Assembly: GCA_900769555.1 (NCBI GenBank)
Contig: CAAGHA010000148.1
Span: 1 to 43,709 of the forward strand
DNA from: Bacteroidales bacterium
GTDB lineage: Bacteria; Bacteroidota; Bacteroidia; Bacteroidales; Paludibacteraceae
Direction: 5' to 3'
Length of the DNA stretch: 43,709 nucleotides
In this document: in pieces, positions 18,191 through 27,312 of the stretch
Numbering within the stretch: the stretch's first letter is position 1
How the letters are laid out: each line of letters starts with the position of its first letter
Made by a program: the position numbers and the translations under genes
Notes under the pieces: model-generated
Databases searched by the model: none
What the model was told of the DNA's origin: nothing
Seen by the model: only the letters and a program-made list of their open reading frames with translations

Positions 18191-21100
18191 ATGAAGAAAA
18201 AGCTAATTAGTTTAGCCAGCTTTGTAATTGCATTAGGTGCACTTGCAGGCGGTATGGCAACAATGAACGCTTCAGCTGAAACGAATGCTGAAGGCTGGGT
18301 ACTTCGCGATGATGGTTATTATTACGAAGAAAATCCTCCTGTAACGGATTTGTACGATTTCTATACGGCACCTGCAGACGATATGTCTCGCGCAAAGAGA
18401 TGGTATATCGTAGATTATACGGGTGCAATGGAATCGGGTAACTTTGCGCTTGGTTCGAATACGGATTCTACTGGTTCGTATCCCGTGTTGTCTGGCGTTA
18501 GTACAATTGGTACGTCGCAGGCGCTTTTGGCAACTTATAGCTCGTGGGGCGTTTGGTATCCGATTACGAACAATCAGTCGGCAGGCGGCGCATTGAGTGA
18601 AGAAGCTCGCCATATGGACTTCACGTTCATGGTTGACTTCACCAACCTTGACGGCGGTTATATCGCATACAGAAATCACGCAACGAAGATTTCTATTGAT
18701 ATTGCCAACAATCAAGTTGTTGTTGAAGAAAAACAAGCAACGCAGGAATGGAATTGGACTTGGGGCAATAGTCATACCAACTTCCTTCCTTTCGAAGGCT
18801 TGAACGATTTGACGGGTTGGCAACAGGTAACCGTTCTTATCGAAGATAGAGTAAGCGAATCGACGGCTGATATTACCCGTGATGGCAATAAGGGTGCAAA
18901 AGTAACTGTTACGATTGGAGATAAGAGCGTTACGGACACCATTGAAAAGATGGGTTATTATATCGGTACTTATGCAATCGAAAACCAGACTGGTACGGAT
19001 TTGAAAGTAGCAAGCACGAAAGCGTGCGTAACGTTTGAAGAAAATGGCGGCGATGCAGTTGCCGATAAAAATGTTACCTTTGGTTCCGCGATTGGTGAAT
19101 TGCCTACCCCGACCAATAAAGGTTATAAATTCGGTGGTTGGTATTCCAGTGCAGATTTCGCAGAAGGCACTGAATTGACGGCTGAATCCATTGTTGGTGG
19201 CGATATGACGGCTTATGCTAGATGGATTGCTCCTGGTTACAACGATGAAGGTTGGAAATTTGACGAAACGGACGGCTACTTCTACGAAGAAAATCCCCCT
19301 GTAATGGATTTGTTTGAATATTATACGCCTCCCGTAGATCCTTCCCTTTACCTTGCAAAGACGTGGTATATCGTAGATTACACTGGTGCAATGGAATCGG
19401 GAAACTTTACGATGAACAACGATACGCCTACGCAGTTGACAGGGGAAAATAACGTTGTAAAAGCTGGTCAAGCACTTGTTGCAATGGAAAAGAGCTGGGG
19501 TGTTTGGTATCCTGTTACCAACAACCAATCGGCAGGCAGCGCATTAAGTGAAAGTGGTCGTCATATGGACTTCACGTTCATGGTTGACTTTACCAACCTT
19601 GACAGTGGTTATATCGCATACAGAAACCATGCAACGAAGATTTCCATTGATATTGCCAACAATCAAGTAGTTGTTGAAGAAAAGGGTGCATCTATGAATT
19701 GGGATTGGTCTTGGACTAATTCGTACACCAATTTCCTTTCTTTTGCAGGCTTGAATGATTTGACGGGTTGGCAGCAAGTAACTATTCTTATCGAAGATAG
19801 AGTGGTTAATTCTACAGAAGATATCAAGAATGGTAGCAATAAGGGTGCAAGAGTAACTGTTAAGATTGGTGACAACAGCGTTACGGATATCATTCCCAAG
19901 ATGGGTTATTATATCGGTACTTATGCAATTGAAAACCATACCAACGCAGATTTGAAGTTGGCAAGCACGAAAGCACTTGTAGAATTTAACTCCAACGGCG
20001 GTGAAGCAGTTGGCTCTAAGACGGTAGATTTCGGTTCTGCAATTGGCGAATTGCCTACGTTGACGAAAGCAGCATGGGTATTCGGCGGTTGGTATTCCAG
20101 TGCGGACTTTGCGGAAGGTACGGAATTGACGGCTGAAACGCTTGTAAACGGCAATATTACGGCGTATGCGAAGTGGACTGCTCCTGTAAGCCCTAACGCA
20201 GATGGTTGGGTATTTAACGAAGCAGATGGTTACTTCTATGAAGAAAATCCTCCTGTAATGGATTTGTTTGATTGGAGCTTTAATGACGTAGGTGCTGGTA
20301 TTGTTGCTGATTGGTACGTAATGGATACTTCGGGTCTTCCTGAAACGAATAACCTTACAGTTTCCAACCGTACGAAGGTTTCTGGCGGTAGCGTAACGCT
20401 TGGTTACTATCAGGCAATGATTGCTCAGTATAATAACTCTATCGATCAGCTCTTTACGGGCGTATCCACGGGCGGTGGCACGAATGATCGTATCCGTAAC
20501 ATGGACTTCTCCGTAATGATTGATTTTACCAACCTTACTTCTGGTTATGTTAAATATTTCTATGATAGTATCATGATTACTATCGAATTTAGCAGCGAAA
20601 ATATTATCGTTGAAAACAGAGAAGCTGCTCTTGGTTACGATTATAAATCTTGGGGCAACAGCCATTGTGAATTTATTTCTGTTCCTGGTTTGCGTAGCCT
20701 TACTGGCGTACATAAAGTAACGTTCTTGATTGAAGACAGAGTATTGGCTTCGGTTTCCGAAACGACCAGAGATAACAACAAGGGTGCAAAGGTTAGCGTT
20801 ATTTTGGACGATGACATGACATGTAGTTCGATGGTTAACAAAGTCGGTTATTATGGCGGTTTCTTCGGCTTCATCAACTATAGCCAAGACCTTACGATGT
20901 ACAGCACGAAGGCAACAGTAAACTATGTTGAAAACGGCGGTTCTGACGTTGAAGATTTAACGGTTGCATACGGCAGCGCAGTTACTTTGGCAACGGAAAT
21001 CACGAAAGACGATATGACGTTTGCAGGTTGGTACACCAGCGAAGATTTTGCAGAAGGTACTTTGGTAGAAGGCTTTGACAGCTTGGTTGGTAGCGTAACC

Positions 21101-21814
21101 GTATATGCTAAGTGGATTATTTCCGCAGAAAAGAAGGCAGAAATGATTGCTGCGCTTACAGAAAAATATGTGGAAGCAAACTATGATGCAGAAGATTGGG
21201 CTAAGATGACCGAAATTATTGCAGAAGCAACGGCTTCCGTTGATGCAGTAGAAACGATGGATGAAATCAATGAAATCATTGAAAACGCAGATTCGAAATT
21301 AGCAGCATACAGAACGAAGGCGGATAAGGAATTGGCAGCAGCTAAAAATGCAGCCGCTACTGAATTAGACGAACTTTTGGACGAAGACGACTACACGGTA
21401 GACGCATGGGATGAAATCCAGAATATCATTGCTACGGCAAAGGGTGAACTTGGTGCAGCTACGACGGTTGAACAGGTAAATGAAGTTTTGACGGCAGCAA
21501 AGGCAGCTTTGAATGCAATCGAAACGAAGCCTGAAGACAGCTCTTCCGATGTTGAAGATAGTTCTTCTGATGTTGAAGATAGTTCTTCTGATGTTGAAGA
21601 TAGCTCTTCCGACGTTGAAGATAGCTCTTCCGACATTGAAGATAGCTCTTCGAAGGAACCTGATTCGTCGGTAGTTCCTGATGATTCGTCTGTTGAATCC
21701 AATGATTCTTCCGACGTTGAAGAAGGTTGCTTCGGTTCTATTGGTGGCTTGTCCGCAAGTTTGATGGTTATGGGCGCATGCGCATTGGTTTTGAAAAAGA
21801 AAAAAGAAGATTGA
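18191..21814 (+). CDS. Large repetitive surface protein, Cys C-terminal sorting tail
   Basis: A 1207-aa paralogue of the preceding protein. After a signal peptide (ending NASAE) come three tandem modules of about 320 aa starting near residues 32, 352 and 672. Each begins with GW-x-x-x-x-x-DGY-Y/F-YEENPPV and contains a jelly-roll-like core (MDFTFMVDFTNLD). Each ends in an InlB/Flg_new-type repeat (GGWYSSADFAEGTELTAE). Residues ~980-1110 hold helical FIVAR-like modules. A low-complexity DSSSDVE stalk follows, then GCFGSIGG (C1180), a hydrophobic stretch and KKKKED. It lacks LPXTG and should be surface-exposed and membrane- or wall-attached through this tail. It has its own promoter and is followed by a strong hairpin. 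Adhesion or glycan capture is inferred, not shown. Confidence 0.85.
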   Translation: MKKKLISLASFVIALGALAGGMATMNASAETNAEGWVLRDDGYYYEENPPVTDLYDFYTAPADDMSRAKRWYIVDYTGAMESGNFALGSNTDSTGSYPVLSGVSTIGTSQALLATYSSWGVWYPITNNQSAGGALSEEARHMDFTFMVDFTNLDGGYIAYRNHATKISIDIANNQVVVEEKQATQEWNWTWGNSHTNFLPFEGLNDLTGWQQVTVLIEDRVSESTADITRDGNKGAKVTVTIGDKSVTDTIEKMGYYIGTYAIENQTGTDLKVASTKACVTFEENGGDAVADKNVTFGSAIGELPTPTNKGYKFGGWYSSADFAEGTELTAESIVGGDMTAYARWIAPGYNDEGWKFDETDGYFYEENPPVMDLFEYYTPPVDPSLYLAKTWYIVDYTGAMESGNFTMNNDTPTQLTGENNVVKAGQALVAMEKSWGVWYPVTNNQSAGSALSESGRHMDFTFMVDFTNLDSGYIAYRNHATKISIDIANNQVVVEEKGASMNWDWSWTNSYTNFLSFAGLNDLTGWQQVTILIEDRVVNSTEDIKNGSNKGARVTVKIGDNSVTDIIPKMGYYIGTYAIENHTNADLKLASTKALVEFNSNGGEAVGSKTVDFGSAIGELPTLTKAAWVFGGWYSSADFAEGTELTAETLVNGNITAYAKWTAPVSPNADGWVFNEADGYFYEENPPVMDLFDWSFNDVGAGIVADWYVMDTSGLPETNNLTVSNRTKVSGGSVTLGYYQAMIAQYNNSIDQLFTGVSTGGGTNDRIRNMDFSVMIDFTNLTSGYVKYFYDSIMITIEFSSENIIVENREAALGYDYKSWGNSHCEFISVPGLRSLTGVHKVTFLIEDRVLASVSETTRDNNKGAKVSVILDDDMTCSSMVNKVGYYGGFFGFINYSQDLTMYSTKATVNYVENGGSDVEDLTVAYGSAVTLATEITKDDMTFAGWYTSEDFAEGTLVEGFDSLVGSVTVYAKWIISAEKKAEMIAALTEKYVEANYDAEDWAKMTEIIAEATASVDAVETMDEINEIIENADSKLAAYRTKADKELAAAKNAAATELDELLDEDDYTVDAWDEIQNIIATAKGELGAATTVEQVNEVLTAAKAALNAIETKPEDSSSDVEDSSSDVEDSSSDVEDSSSDVEDSSSDIEDSSSKEPDSSVVPDDSSVESNDSSDVEEGCFGSIGGLSASLMVMGACALVLKKKKED
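18284..21117 (+). repeat. Three tandem ~950-bp coding repeats
   Basis: Within the 1207-aa gene three units of about 950 bp (roughly 18284-19235, 19247-20177 and 20204-21117) repeat the same protein module. Units 1 and 2 share long, nearly identical DNA stretches, for example around 18,610-18,730 and 19,560-19,680. Unit 3 is more diverged. The DNA-level similarity points to fairly recent duplication or gene conversion. Confidence 0.85.
21532..21652 (+). repeat. 21-bp coding tandem repeat (EDSSSDV stalk)
   Basis: About five consecutive 21-bp units encode EDSSSDV, with a last variant EDSSSDI, just before the C-terminal sorting tail. Such in-frame minisatellites form an acidic serine-rich stalk and may change copy number between strains. 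Confidence 0.85.
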
Positions 21815-21829
21815 TGTAGCATAAGTAAG

Positions 21830-21857
21830 GGGCGTCGCTATTATGGCGACGCCCTTT
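21830..21857 (+). terminator. Hairpin after the 1207-aa surface protein gene
   Basis: GGGCGTCGC (21830-21838) pairs perfectly with GCGACGCCC (21846-21854) across a 7-nt loop. TTT and then an A-run follow, so the U-tract is short. It lies 16 nt after the stop codon and 11 nt before the ribosome site of the next gene. It may act as an attenuating terminator or as an mRNA 3'-end stabiliser that lets the surface protein be expressed above the downstream enzymes. Confidence 0.65.
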
Positions 21858-21882
21858 AAAAAAAGTTAAGGAGTTGTTAGAT

Positions 21883-22887
21883 ATGAAACAAGAGAGAATG
21901 ATTGCAAAAAAATGGGGTGTAATGGTACATTTTTTGGAAGGATTACAGAATAATCCTGATTCGCCTACCAACGAAAATGTGGGGAGAACTACGTGGGGTG
22001 AACTTGTAAATGGCGTAGATGTGGAAAAAGTGGCAAGCCAGTTGCATGAAATGGGTGCTGGCTACTTTTTGATTACTTTGATGCAGGGACAACAGTATAT
22101 GATTGCTCCCAATGCTACTTATGATAGAATCACTGGCTATAAGCCCGGTGAAGCTTGCAGTACGCGTGATTTGGTTTTGGATTTATATGAAGCGTTGAAA
22201 AAATACGATATCGATTTATATTTGTATTATACAGGGGATGGCCCTCATAAAGATGAGCAGGCTGGTTTAGGCATGGGGCTTTATGATGGTGATCCCGCAG
22301 GGAAAAAGAGTTTTTATTATGAAAATTGGTCTGCCGTATTAAAAGAATACGCAGAAAGATATAAAGGCAAGGTGGTTGGTTGGTGGATTGACGGCTGTTA
22401 TGCTCATCATGGCTATAATGATGAAACCTTGAAATGGTATGATAATGTATTTAGGGCTGCCGATGAAAACTATCTTGTGGCTTATAATGACGGATGGGCT
22501 ATTAACGGGGTTTTGGAAGGGCCTGTAGAATGGAGATATGAAGCTGAAAAAGGTTTAACTCAAAAGGCAGATGTTGCATTACGTCGTTGTTGTGTACATG
22601 ACGATTACTTGGCGGGGGAAGCATTGGATTTCAATATTTTTCCTACAGGTAAGGAAGATTGTCAATGGCATATTTTATCTCCGCTTTCGGGAAATGGCGA
22701 TTGGAATTGCGGCTGGGCACGCGATGGCGTAAAATACACGAAAGAATATTTTATGTATTTCCTTGATACGGTATGGAAACAAGATGGCGTTGTTACGGTT
22801 GAAATGGGTTTGCGTCGTAGCGGCAGGTTTTTTGACACACAATTTGAATTTATGAAAGATGTAATTACAAGCTTACAAAATAAATAA
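21883..22887 (+). CDS. GH29-like (alpha-L-fucosidase-related) protein
   Basis: A 334-aa cytoplasmic protein with ATG at 21883 following AAGGAG at 21868-21873. The early KKWGVMVHF segment and a WWIDGCY motif (residues 167-173, D170) match the alpha-L-fucosidase barrel, where the aspartate after WWI/WFD is the nucleophile. LYLYYTGDGPH and AYNDGWAINGV are consistent with barrel strands. It is shorter than usual GH29 enzymes (about 450 aa or more) and lacks the C-terminal beta domain, so the specificity may differ. There is no signal peptide, so it would act on imported sugars. It is the first enzyme gene after the surface-protein hairpin and probably depends on read-through. Confidence 0.7.
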   Translation: MKQERMIAKKWGVMVHFLEGLQNNPDSPTNENVGRTTWGELVNGVDVEKVASQLHEMGAGYFLITLMQGQQYMIAPNATYDRITGYKPGEACSTRDLVLDLYEALKKYDIDLYLYYTGDGPHKDEQAGLGMGLYDGDPAGKKSFYYENWSAVLKEYAERYKGKVVGWWIDGCYAHHGYNDETLKWYDNVFRAADENYLVAYNDGWAINGVLEGPVEWRYEAEKGLTQKADVALRRCCVHDDYLAGEALDFNIFPTGKEDCQWHILSPLSGNGDWNCGWARDGVKYTKEYFMYFLDTVWKQDGVVTVEMGLRRSGRFFDTQFEFMKDVITSLQNK

Positions 22888-22974
22888 ATTAAGAGAAAAA
22901 CGCTTAAAAGTCAAACGAGCCTTTTATAACAGGGAAAATAGATTTATTTTTAATAGTTTGGAGGATGAAAAAAT

Positions 22975-24252
22975 ATGAAAAAATTAAAAGCAGTATTGAT
23001 TGGTTTTGGTAATAGAGGGGGTATTTATGCGGATTATTCTTTGAAATGTCCCGAACAGTTGCAGATTGTCGGTGTTGTTGAAGTCAATCCGTATAGATTA
23101 AAGTCTGCTCAGGAACGTTATAATTTATCCGATAGTCAAGTTTTTGATAATATAGACGATTTTATCAAAGCGAATATTGAATGCGATTTTGTTATTAATG
23201 CAACAATGGATCAAATGCATTATGAAATAGCGATTAAAGTACTTCAAGCAAGCTATAATATGCTGATTGAAAAGCCCGTGACCGCAAAAAAGGAAGAATT
23301 GTTAGAGATTGAACGTCTTGCAAAAGAAAAAGGGGTGCAGGTTTTTGTTTGTCACGTATTGCGTTATACGCCGTTTTATTCCAAAATTCGCTCTTTGTTA
23401 GAGGAAGGAAAAATCGGTAAAGTGGTTAGCATGGAATTAAACGAAAGAGTAGGCGTAGCACATTTTGTTGACTCGTTTGTAAGAGGTAAATGGGGTAAGG
23501 AAAGTGTGTGCGGTTCTCCGTTTTTGCTGGCAAAGTCCTGTCACGATACCGATTTGCTTTGTTGGTTGAATTATGAAACAAAGCCTAAAAAGGTGACGAG
23601 TTTTGGTTCGAGAAACTTGTTTATTCCTGAAAATGCTCCTAAAGGAGCAACTGAGCGTTGTGCGGAGTGCCCTCATAAAGATACCTGCTTATACGATGCG
23701 AAAAAGATACATGTGGAAGTGGATCAGCATGGGTTCCAAACGTGGGAAGGCTTAAATAAACCTATTGAAACTATCACGAAGGAAGAAAAAATTGAATATT
23801 TGAAGGTTTCCGAATACGGGAAGTGTGTATATACGCTTGGAGGAGATTTGGTGGATAGACAATGCGTTAGTGTTGAATATGAAAACGGTTCAATTGCTAC
23901 GTTTATGTTAGTCGGTTCGGTTGCACAGGCAGGGCGCAGGGTACATATCATTGGGACGAAGGGCGAAATTTTCGGGGAAATCGTATCTGGTAAAATTACG
24001 CTTCGTGAATTTGATCGTTCTGGTGATAAATTTGGCTATGATCCGATTGAAATTGATGTAAATGCAGAAATCGCGGCAAATGACGACCATCTTGGCGGGG
24101 ATTTTGCTTTGATGCGTGATATTGTAAGCTATTTTGCAGGAGAAGGAATGTCGCATTCGCTTACATATATTGAAGATTCTGTCAATGGACATTTGATTGT
24201 TTATGCAGCAGAAGAAAGCCGTAAAAATGGTACTGTACAGGTAATAAGATAA
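22975..24252 (+). CDS. Gfo/Idh/MocA family NAD(P)-dependent oxidoreductase
   Basis: A 425-aa dehydrogenase-type protein. The Rossmann start IGFGNRGGIYADYSL (residues ~8-22) binds NAD(P), and the conserved catalytic-lysine motif EKPVT is near residue 101. The C-terminal half has the family's alpha/beta substrate domain with a four-cysteine insertion (ERCAECPHKDTCLYDA) that may bind metal. It probably oxidises or epimerises a released sugar or inositol-type compound. GGAGG precedes the start. The 87-nt gap before it contains GTCAA at 22910 followed by AGCCTT, a weak copy of the shared promoter block, so it may have an additional promoter. The DMT permease gene starts 1 nt after its stop. Confidence 0.9.
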   Translation: MKKLKAVLIGFGNRGGIYADYSLKCPEQLQIVGVVEVNPYRLKSAQERYNLSDSQVFDNIDDFIKANIECDFVINATMDQMHYEIAIKVLQASYNMLIEKPVTAKKEELLEIERLAKEKGVQVFVCHVLRYTPFYSKIRSLLEEGKIGKVVSMELNERVGVAHFVDSFVRGKWGKESVCGSPFLLAKSCHDTDLLCWLNYETKPKKVTSFGSRNLFIPENAPKGATERCAECPHKDTCLYDAKKIHVEVDQHGFQTWEGLNKPIETITKEEKIEYLKVSEYGKCVYTLGGDLVDRQCVSVEYENGSIATFMLVGSVAQAGRRVHIIGTKGEIFGEIVSGKITLREFDRSGDKFGYDPIEIDVNAEIAANDDHLGGDFALMRDIVSYFAGEGMSHSLTYIEDSVNGHLIVYAAEESRKNGTVQVIR

Positions 24253-24253
24253 G

Positions 24254-25219
24254 ATGGTTTGGTTATATATAAGTATCGTGCTTGTAATGAGGATACTTCA
24301 AAGTGTTTTCAATAAAGTAAATTCACAAACGGTACCTAAAAATATAATAGCATATTTAAAATATAATATCTTGTTTTTTGGAATGGCGGGTTTATGTGCA
24401 TTATGCTTGTTTGGTTATGAAATGATAACGACTTCAAACGGCACTGTTGCTTTTGGAGAAACAATTATTTATGCGTTAATATCAGGTTTTGGTCTTGCTA
24501 TTGCTTGTTGCTGTTCTATGTATGCTTTGACTTCTGGTACAATCGTATTAGATTCCTTGTTTGCAACGGCAGGGTTAATTGTTCCGACGATTGCAAGTAT
24601 TTTTCTCTATCAAGAATACTTATCGATTTGGCAATGGTTATTCATTGGAACCTTCTTAATCGGAGCTTATTTGTTGGTTGGTAATAGTAAAAAAGTATAT
24701 GGTAAATTTTCAATTAAGACATTGTCGGTATTGATTTTGTCCTTATTAACGACTGGGTTGACGATGCTAATGCAAACTATGTTTAGCCGTAATGTCGAGA
24801 ATGGAAACGTTTCATTGTTTTCTATGCTTTCATTCTTTTCAAGTATTTTATTGATAGGGATTGTTTTAGTAGTTGTTTACCTAATTTATAAGTCAAAGCA
24901 AAACGTATTGGATGGAGAAAAGGAAGAGAAAGACTTTTACGTTTTCCCGTTAAACTCCAAAGAAGCAGTTATTCCTAAAAAGAATTTGGGGTATGCGCTT
25001 ATACTTGCAGTGGCGGTATTTTTGATCAATCAATTAGCAACCATTTCTGCAAATTTGATTTCGCCTGTTATATTGTTTGCGTTTATAAATGGTGGCGCAA
25101 CAATTATTTCGGCGTTGGTCGGGGTATTGTTATTTAAAGAAAAATTAAGTGTTAAAGGCATTATAGGTATTGCTATAGGTATAGGTTCATTAATTTTAAT
25201 CAAAATTTTTGCTATATAA
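24254..25219 (+). CDS. DMT/EamA-type membrane transporter
   Basis: A 321-aa very hydrophobic protein with about ten membrane segments in two homologous halves, as in EamA-type drug/metabolite transporters. A charged cytoplasmic loop (KSKQNVLDGEKEEKD) lies near the middle. The glycine-rich last helices (GIIGIAIGIGSLILI) and the VLLFKEKLS segment are typical of the family. It is coupled to the oxidoreductase by one base. In this setting it may carry a monosaccharide, a sugar acid or the oxidoreductase product. The transport direction cannot be read from sequence. Confidence 0.8.
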   Translation: MVWLYISIVLVMRILQSVFNKVNSQTVPKNIIAYLKYNILFFGMAGLCALCLFGYEMITTSNGTVAFGETIIYALISGFGLAIACCCSMYALTSGTIVLDSLFATAGLIVPTIASIFLYQEYLSIWQWLFIGTFLIGAYLLVGNSKKVYGKFSIKTLSVLILSLLTTGLTMLMQTMFSRNVENGNVSLFSMLSFFSSILLIGIVLVVVYLIYKSKQNVLDGEKEEKDFYVFPLNSKEAVIPKKNLGYALILAVAVFLINQLATISANLISPVILFAFINGGATIISALVGVLLFKEKLSVKGIIGIAIGIGSLILIKIFAI

Positions 25220-25231
25220 AGGAAATATAAT

Positions 25232-25849
25232 ATGAAAATTGTTTTTTTAGGTGATTCTATTACGGATATGTGGCATACGGGTGAGGATTATGGTGTGCAG
25301 TCCTATGGAAGTGGGTTTGTACATGCAGTGGCTTCGCGGTTGATGTCTGAAAACCCTACACAATATCAAATTCTTAATCGTGGGATTGGCGGAAATAATA
25401 TTGCGGATTTATACGCACGAGTTAAAATGGACGTGTGGTTGCAACAGCCTGATGTTGTCAGTATTCTTGTTGGGATAAACGACGTTTGTACGGACGACAA
25501 TCCTAAGGGAATCGCGATTGACCGCTTTGAGCAACTTTATCGTATGTTGATTGAAGATTCTATGACGGAATTGCCAAATGTAAAAATAATTCTTTGTGAA
25601 CCATTTGTATTGCAATCGGGGATGAATGCTGAGCGGTATATGCAATTATTGGATGTGTATAATTATGCGAACATTGTGAAGGCTTTGGCTGAAGAATATC
25701 AGTTAAGCTATGTACCTATACAGAAAAAGTTGTCTGAAATGGCGCAAAAATATGGCGACGTGGCATACTTGTATGACGGCGTTCATCCTACGATAGTCGG
25801 GGCAAAATTAATTGCGGACGCATGGTATAATGAATTTAAAACAATGTAA
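25232..25849 (+). CDS. SGNH/GDSL hydrolase, probable carbohydrate esterase
   Basis: A 205-aa single-domain hydrolase. Block I is FLGDSIT with nucleophile S9, block II includes IGGNN with the oxyanion glycine, block III is VGINDV, and block V is DGVHP with D182 and H185. No signal peptide is present, so it acts in the cytoplasm and probably removes acetyl or other acyl groups from imported oligosaccharides. AAAGGAA precedes the ATG. It lies 12 nt after the transporter gene and 16 nt before a putative glycosidase. A second SGNH domain starting with nearly the same residues begins the fusion protein at 27,313. Confidence 0.88.
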   Translation: MKIVFLGDSITDMWHTGEDYGVQSYGSGFVHAVASRLMSENPTQYQILNRGIGGNNIADLYARVKMDVWLQQPDVVSILVGINDVCTDDNPKGIAIDRFEQLYRMLIEDSMTELPNVKIILCEPFVLQSGMNAERYMQLLDVYNYANIVKALAEEYQLSYVPIQKKLSEMAQKYGDVAYLYDGVHPTIVGAKLIADAWYNEFKTM

Positions 25850-25865
25850 AGCGAGGGTGTGAACT

Positions 25866-27311
25866 ATGGGTAGAAGTTTTGAACAGCGCGAATGTTACGT
25901 GAATTGTGCGGAACATTTACTGAACAGTCAAAATGTGAATATTATGTTTGAAAATGCAGGACAGCGTTGGACGGATGATGAATGGCGCGCATTTTTCAAG
26001 CAATTGAAAGTGTTTGGATTTACGACCTTTGAAACATGGTTACCGCCTACATTGGCTGTTCCAGGTGAGCGTAGAGATGTGGCAATAAAACGTATCAATG
26101 AAATGATTTCGTTGGCGCACGAAGAAGGGTTGGAGTTCCATGTAACGATTTGCGTAAATACAATCGGCGGTGAATGGTATTTTGCATGTCCTAATGATGT
26201 ATCGGATAGGGCTAAAATTTTAGAGTTTTGGATTTATTATGCAAAATATTTAAAGGGGGTTGACTATATTACAATATTCTCGGGCGATCCGGGCGGTTGT
26301 AATCGAAATGGCTGCGACCATAATACCTTTTTGGAACTTTGTCTGGAATTAATTGATTTAGTCAAAAAATTCAATCCGACCGTTACACTGAAGGTTGGTA
26401 CTTGGGGTACGCCGTTTTCTGGCTGGGGCGGCGATATGCGCTTAACCCCGAATTGGGATGGAACTTGGGCGATGCTTACCGACCCTGAGGCGAATGCCCC
26501 TGAAATTCCTTGTCATATTTGGAATGGGACACCTGAGCGTGTTTGTCAGTGTGAAAAAGACATATTAAAAATATTGCCGCGCTTCCCTGCGGAAACGCAC
26601 TTTGAAATTAATGTGGGCTTTAATCCGGATAGTGAGCCTGTGGAAGGTTTTGACGGGAGAAAGTTGGCGCGTAAAGTAGCTAAGACGCATAAGGTATCGT
26701 CTTGGGATTATTCTGCATCGGAAGGTGAGTTGGTATGCTATCCACATTGGAGAGTGGCAAAATACAAGCGTAAACGTATGTTGGATATGGACAGTGTTCC
26801 TTATTTTGGTGCAATTTGTTACACAATGACGCCTAAAATGAGCCAGTTAATGCTTTATTGTGCGGCGCAGTTGATGATAAATCCAGATGCGGATCCCGAT
26901 CAGCTTGCAGGTGATTTTACGGAAAAAGTTTTTGGGGATAGAAAAATTGGTGCTTTGATTGAAGCATTTGAAATTGTGCCTGCTTGGGGCTTTGAACCTA
27001 GACAGAGCTTTACCAAAAAGCAATTGCGTGCAATGTATTCGGAATTGATTGAGCGTTTACATAATAGTAAAGGCTTTGTTTCGCAGTTGCCTATTTTTCC
27101 TTCGGCAGATGAATATCGTGAAGTATTGCTTTGGCATGCAGAACATTTCTTGGAACTTGTAGGTGAGAATCCCGATCGTGCAAAAATTGGGGAGGAGTAT
27201 TATGAAAAGTTCTACGAAATTTATAAAATGATTCCAGAGGCGGCAGATGAACGTACGCGTTTGGCAGCAAAACAATATTCAGAGATAGGAAAAGATTTGT
27301 TGGAGGAGTAA
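25866..27311 (+). CDS. Putative glycoside hydrolase-like TIM-barrel protein, unassigned
   Basis: A 481-aa cytoplasmic protein that I cannot place in a numbered GH family. Residues ~20-330 read as alternating strands and helices of a barrel (FTTFETWLPPTLAVPGER, YITIFSGDPGGC, VTLKVGTWGTPF). The GDPGGCNRNGCDHNTF segment resembles the acid-plus-cysteine segment of the DUF4838 protein at 7573, suggesting a related superfamily. An alpha-helical tail follows residue ~340. It sits between an SGNH esterase and an SGNH-glycosidase fusion, 1 nt before the latter, so it probably acts on the same deacylated substrate. No catalytic residue can be assigned with confidence. Confidence 0.62.
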   Translation: MGRSFEQRECYVNCAEHLLNSQNVNIMFENAGQRWTDDEWRAFFKQLKVFGFTTFETWLPPTLAVPGERRDVAIKRINEMISLAHEEGLEFHVTICVNTIGGEWYFACPNDVSDRAKILEFWIYYAKYLKGVDYITIFSGDPGGCNRNGCDHNTFLELCLELIDLVKKFNPTVTLKVGTWGTPFSGWGGDMRLTPNWDGTWAMLTDPEANAPEIPCHIWNGTPERVCQCEKDILKILPRFPAETHFEINVGFNPDSEPVEGFDGRKLARKVAKTHKVSSWDYSASEGELVCYPHWRVAKYKRKRMLDMDSVPYFGAICYTMTPKMSQLMLYCAAQLMINPDADPDQLAGDFTEKVFGDRKIGALIEAFEIVPAWGFEPRQSFTKKQLRAMYSELIERLHNSKGFVSQLPIFPSADEYREVLLWHAEHFLELVGENPDRAKIGEEYYEKFYEIYKMIPEAADERTRLAAKQYSEIGKDLLEE

Positions 27312-27312
27312 T

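Noticed and set aside
18272..20887. Long minus-strand open frames (418 and 447 codons) opposite the 1207-aa surface protein
   Set aside because: They run antisense across the repeat modules, their translations are Arg/Cys/Ile-rich without domains, and they have no ribosome sites. They are codon-bias shadows of the + strand gene.
21535..21652. CRISPR array
   Set aside because: The repeats are contiguous 21-bp coding units without spacers. No CRISPR-like repeat-spacer pattern or cas gene was seen elsewhere.
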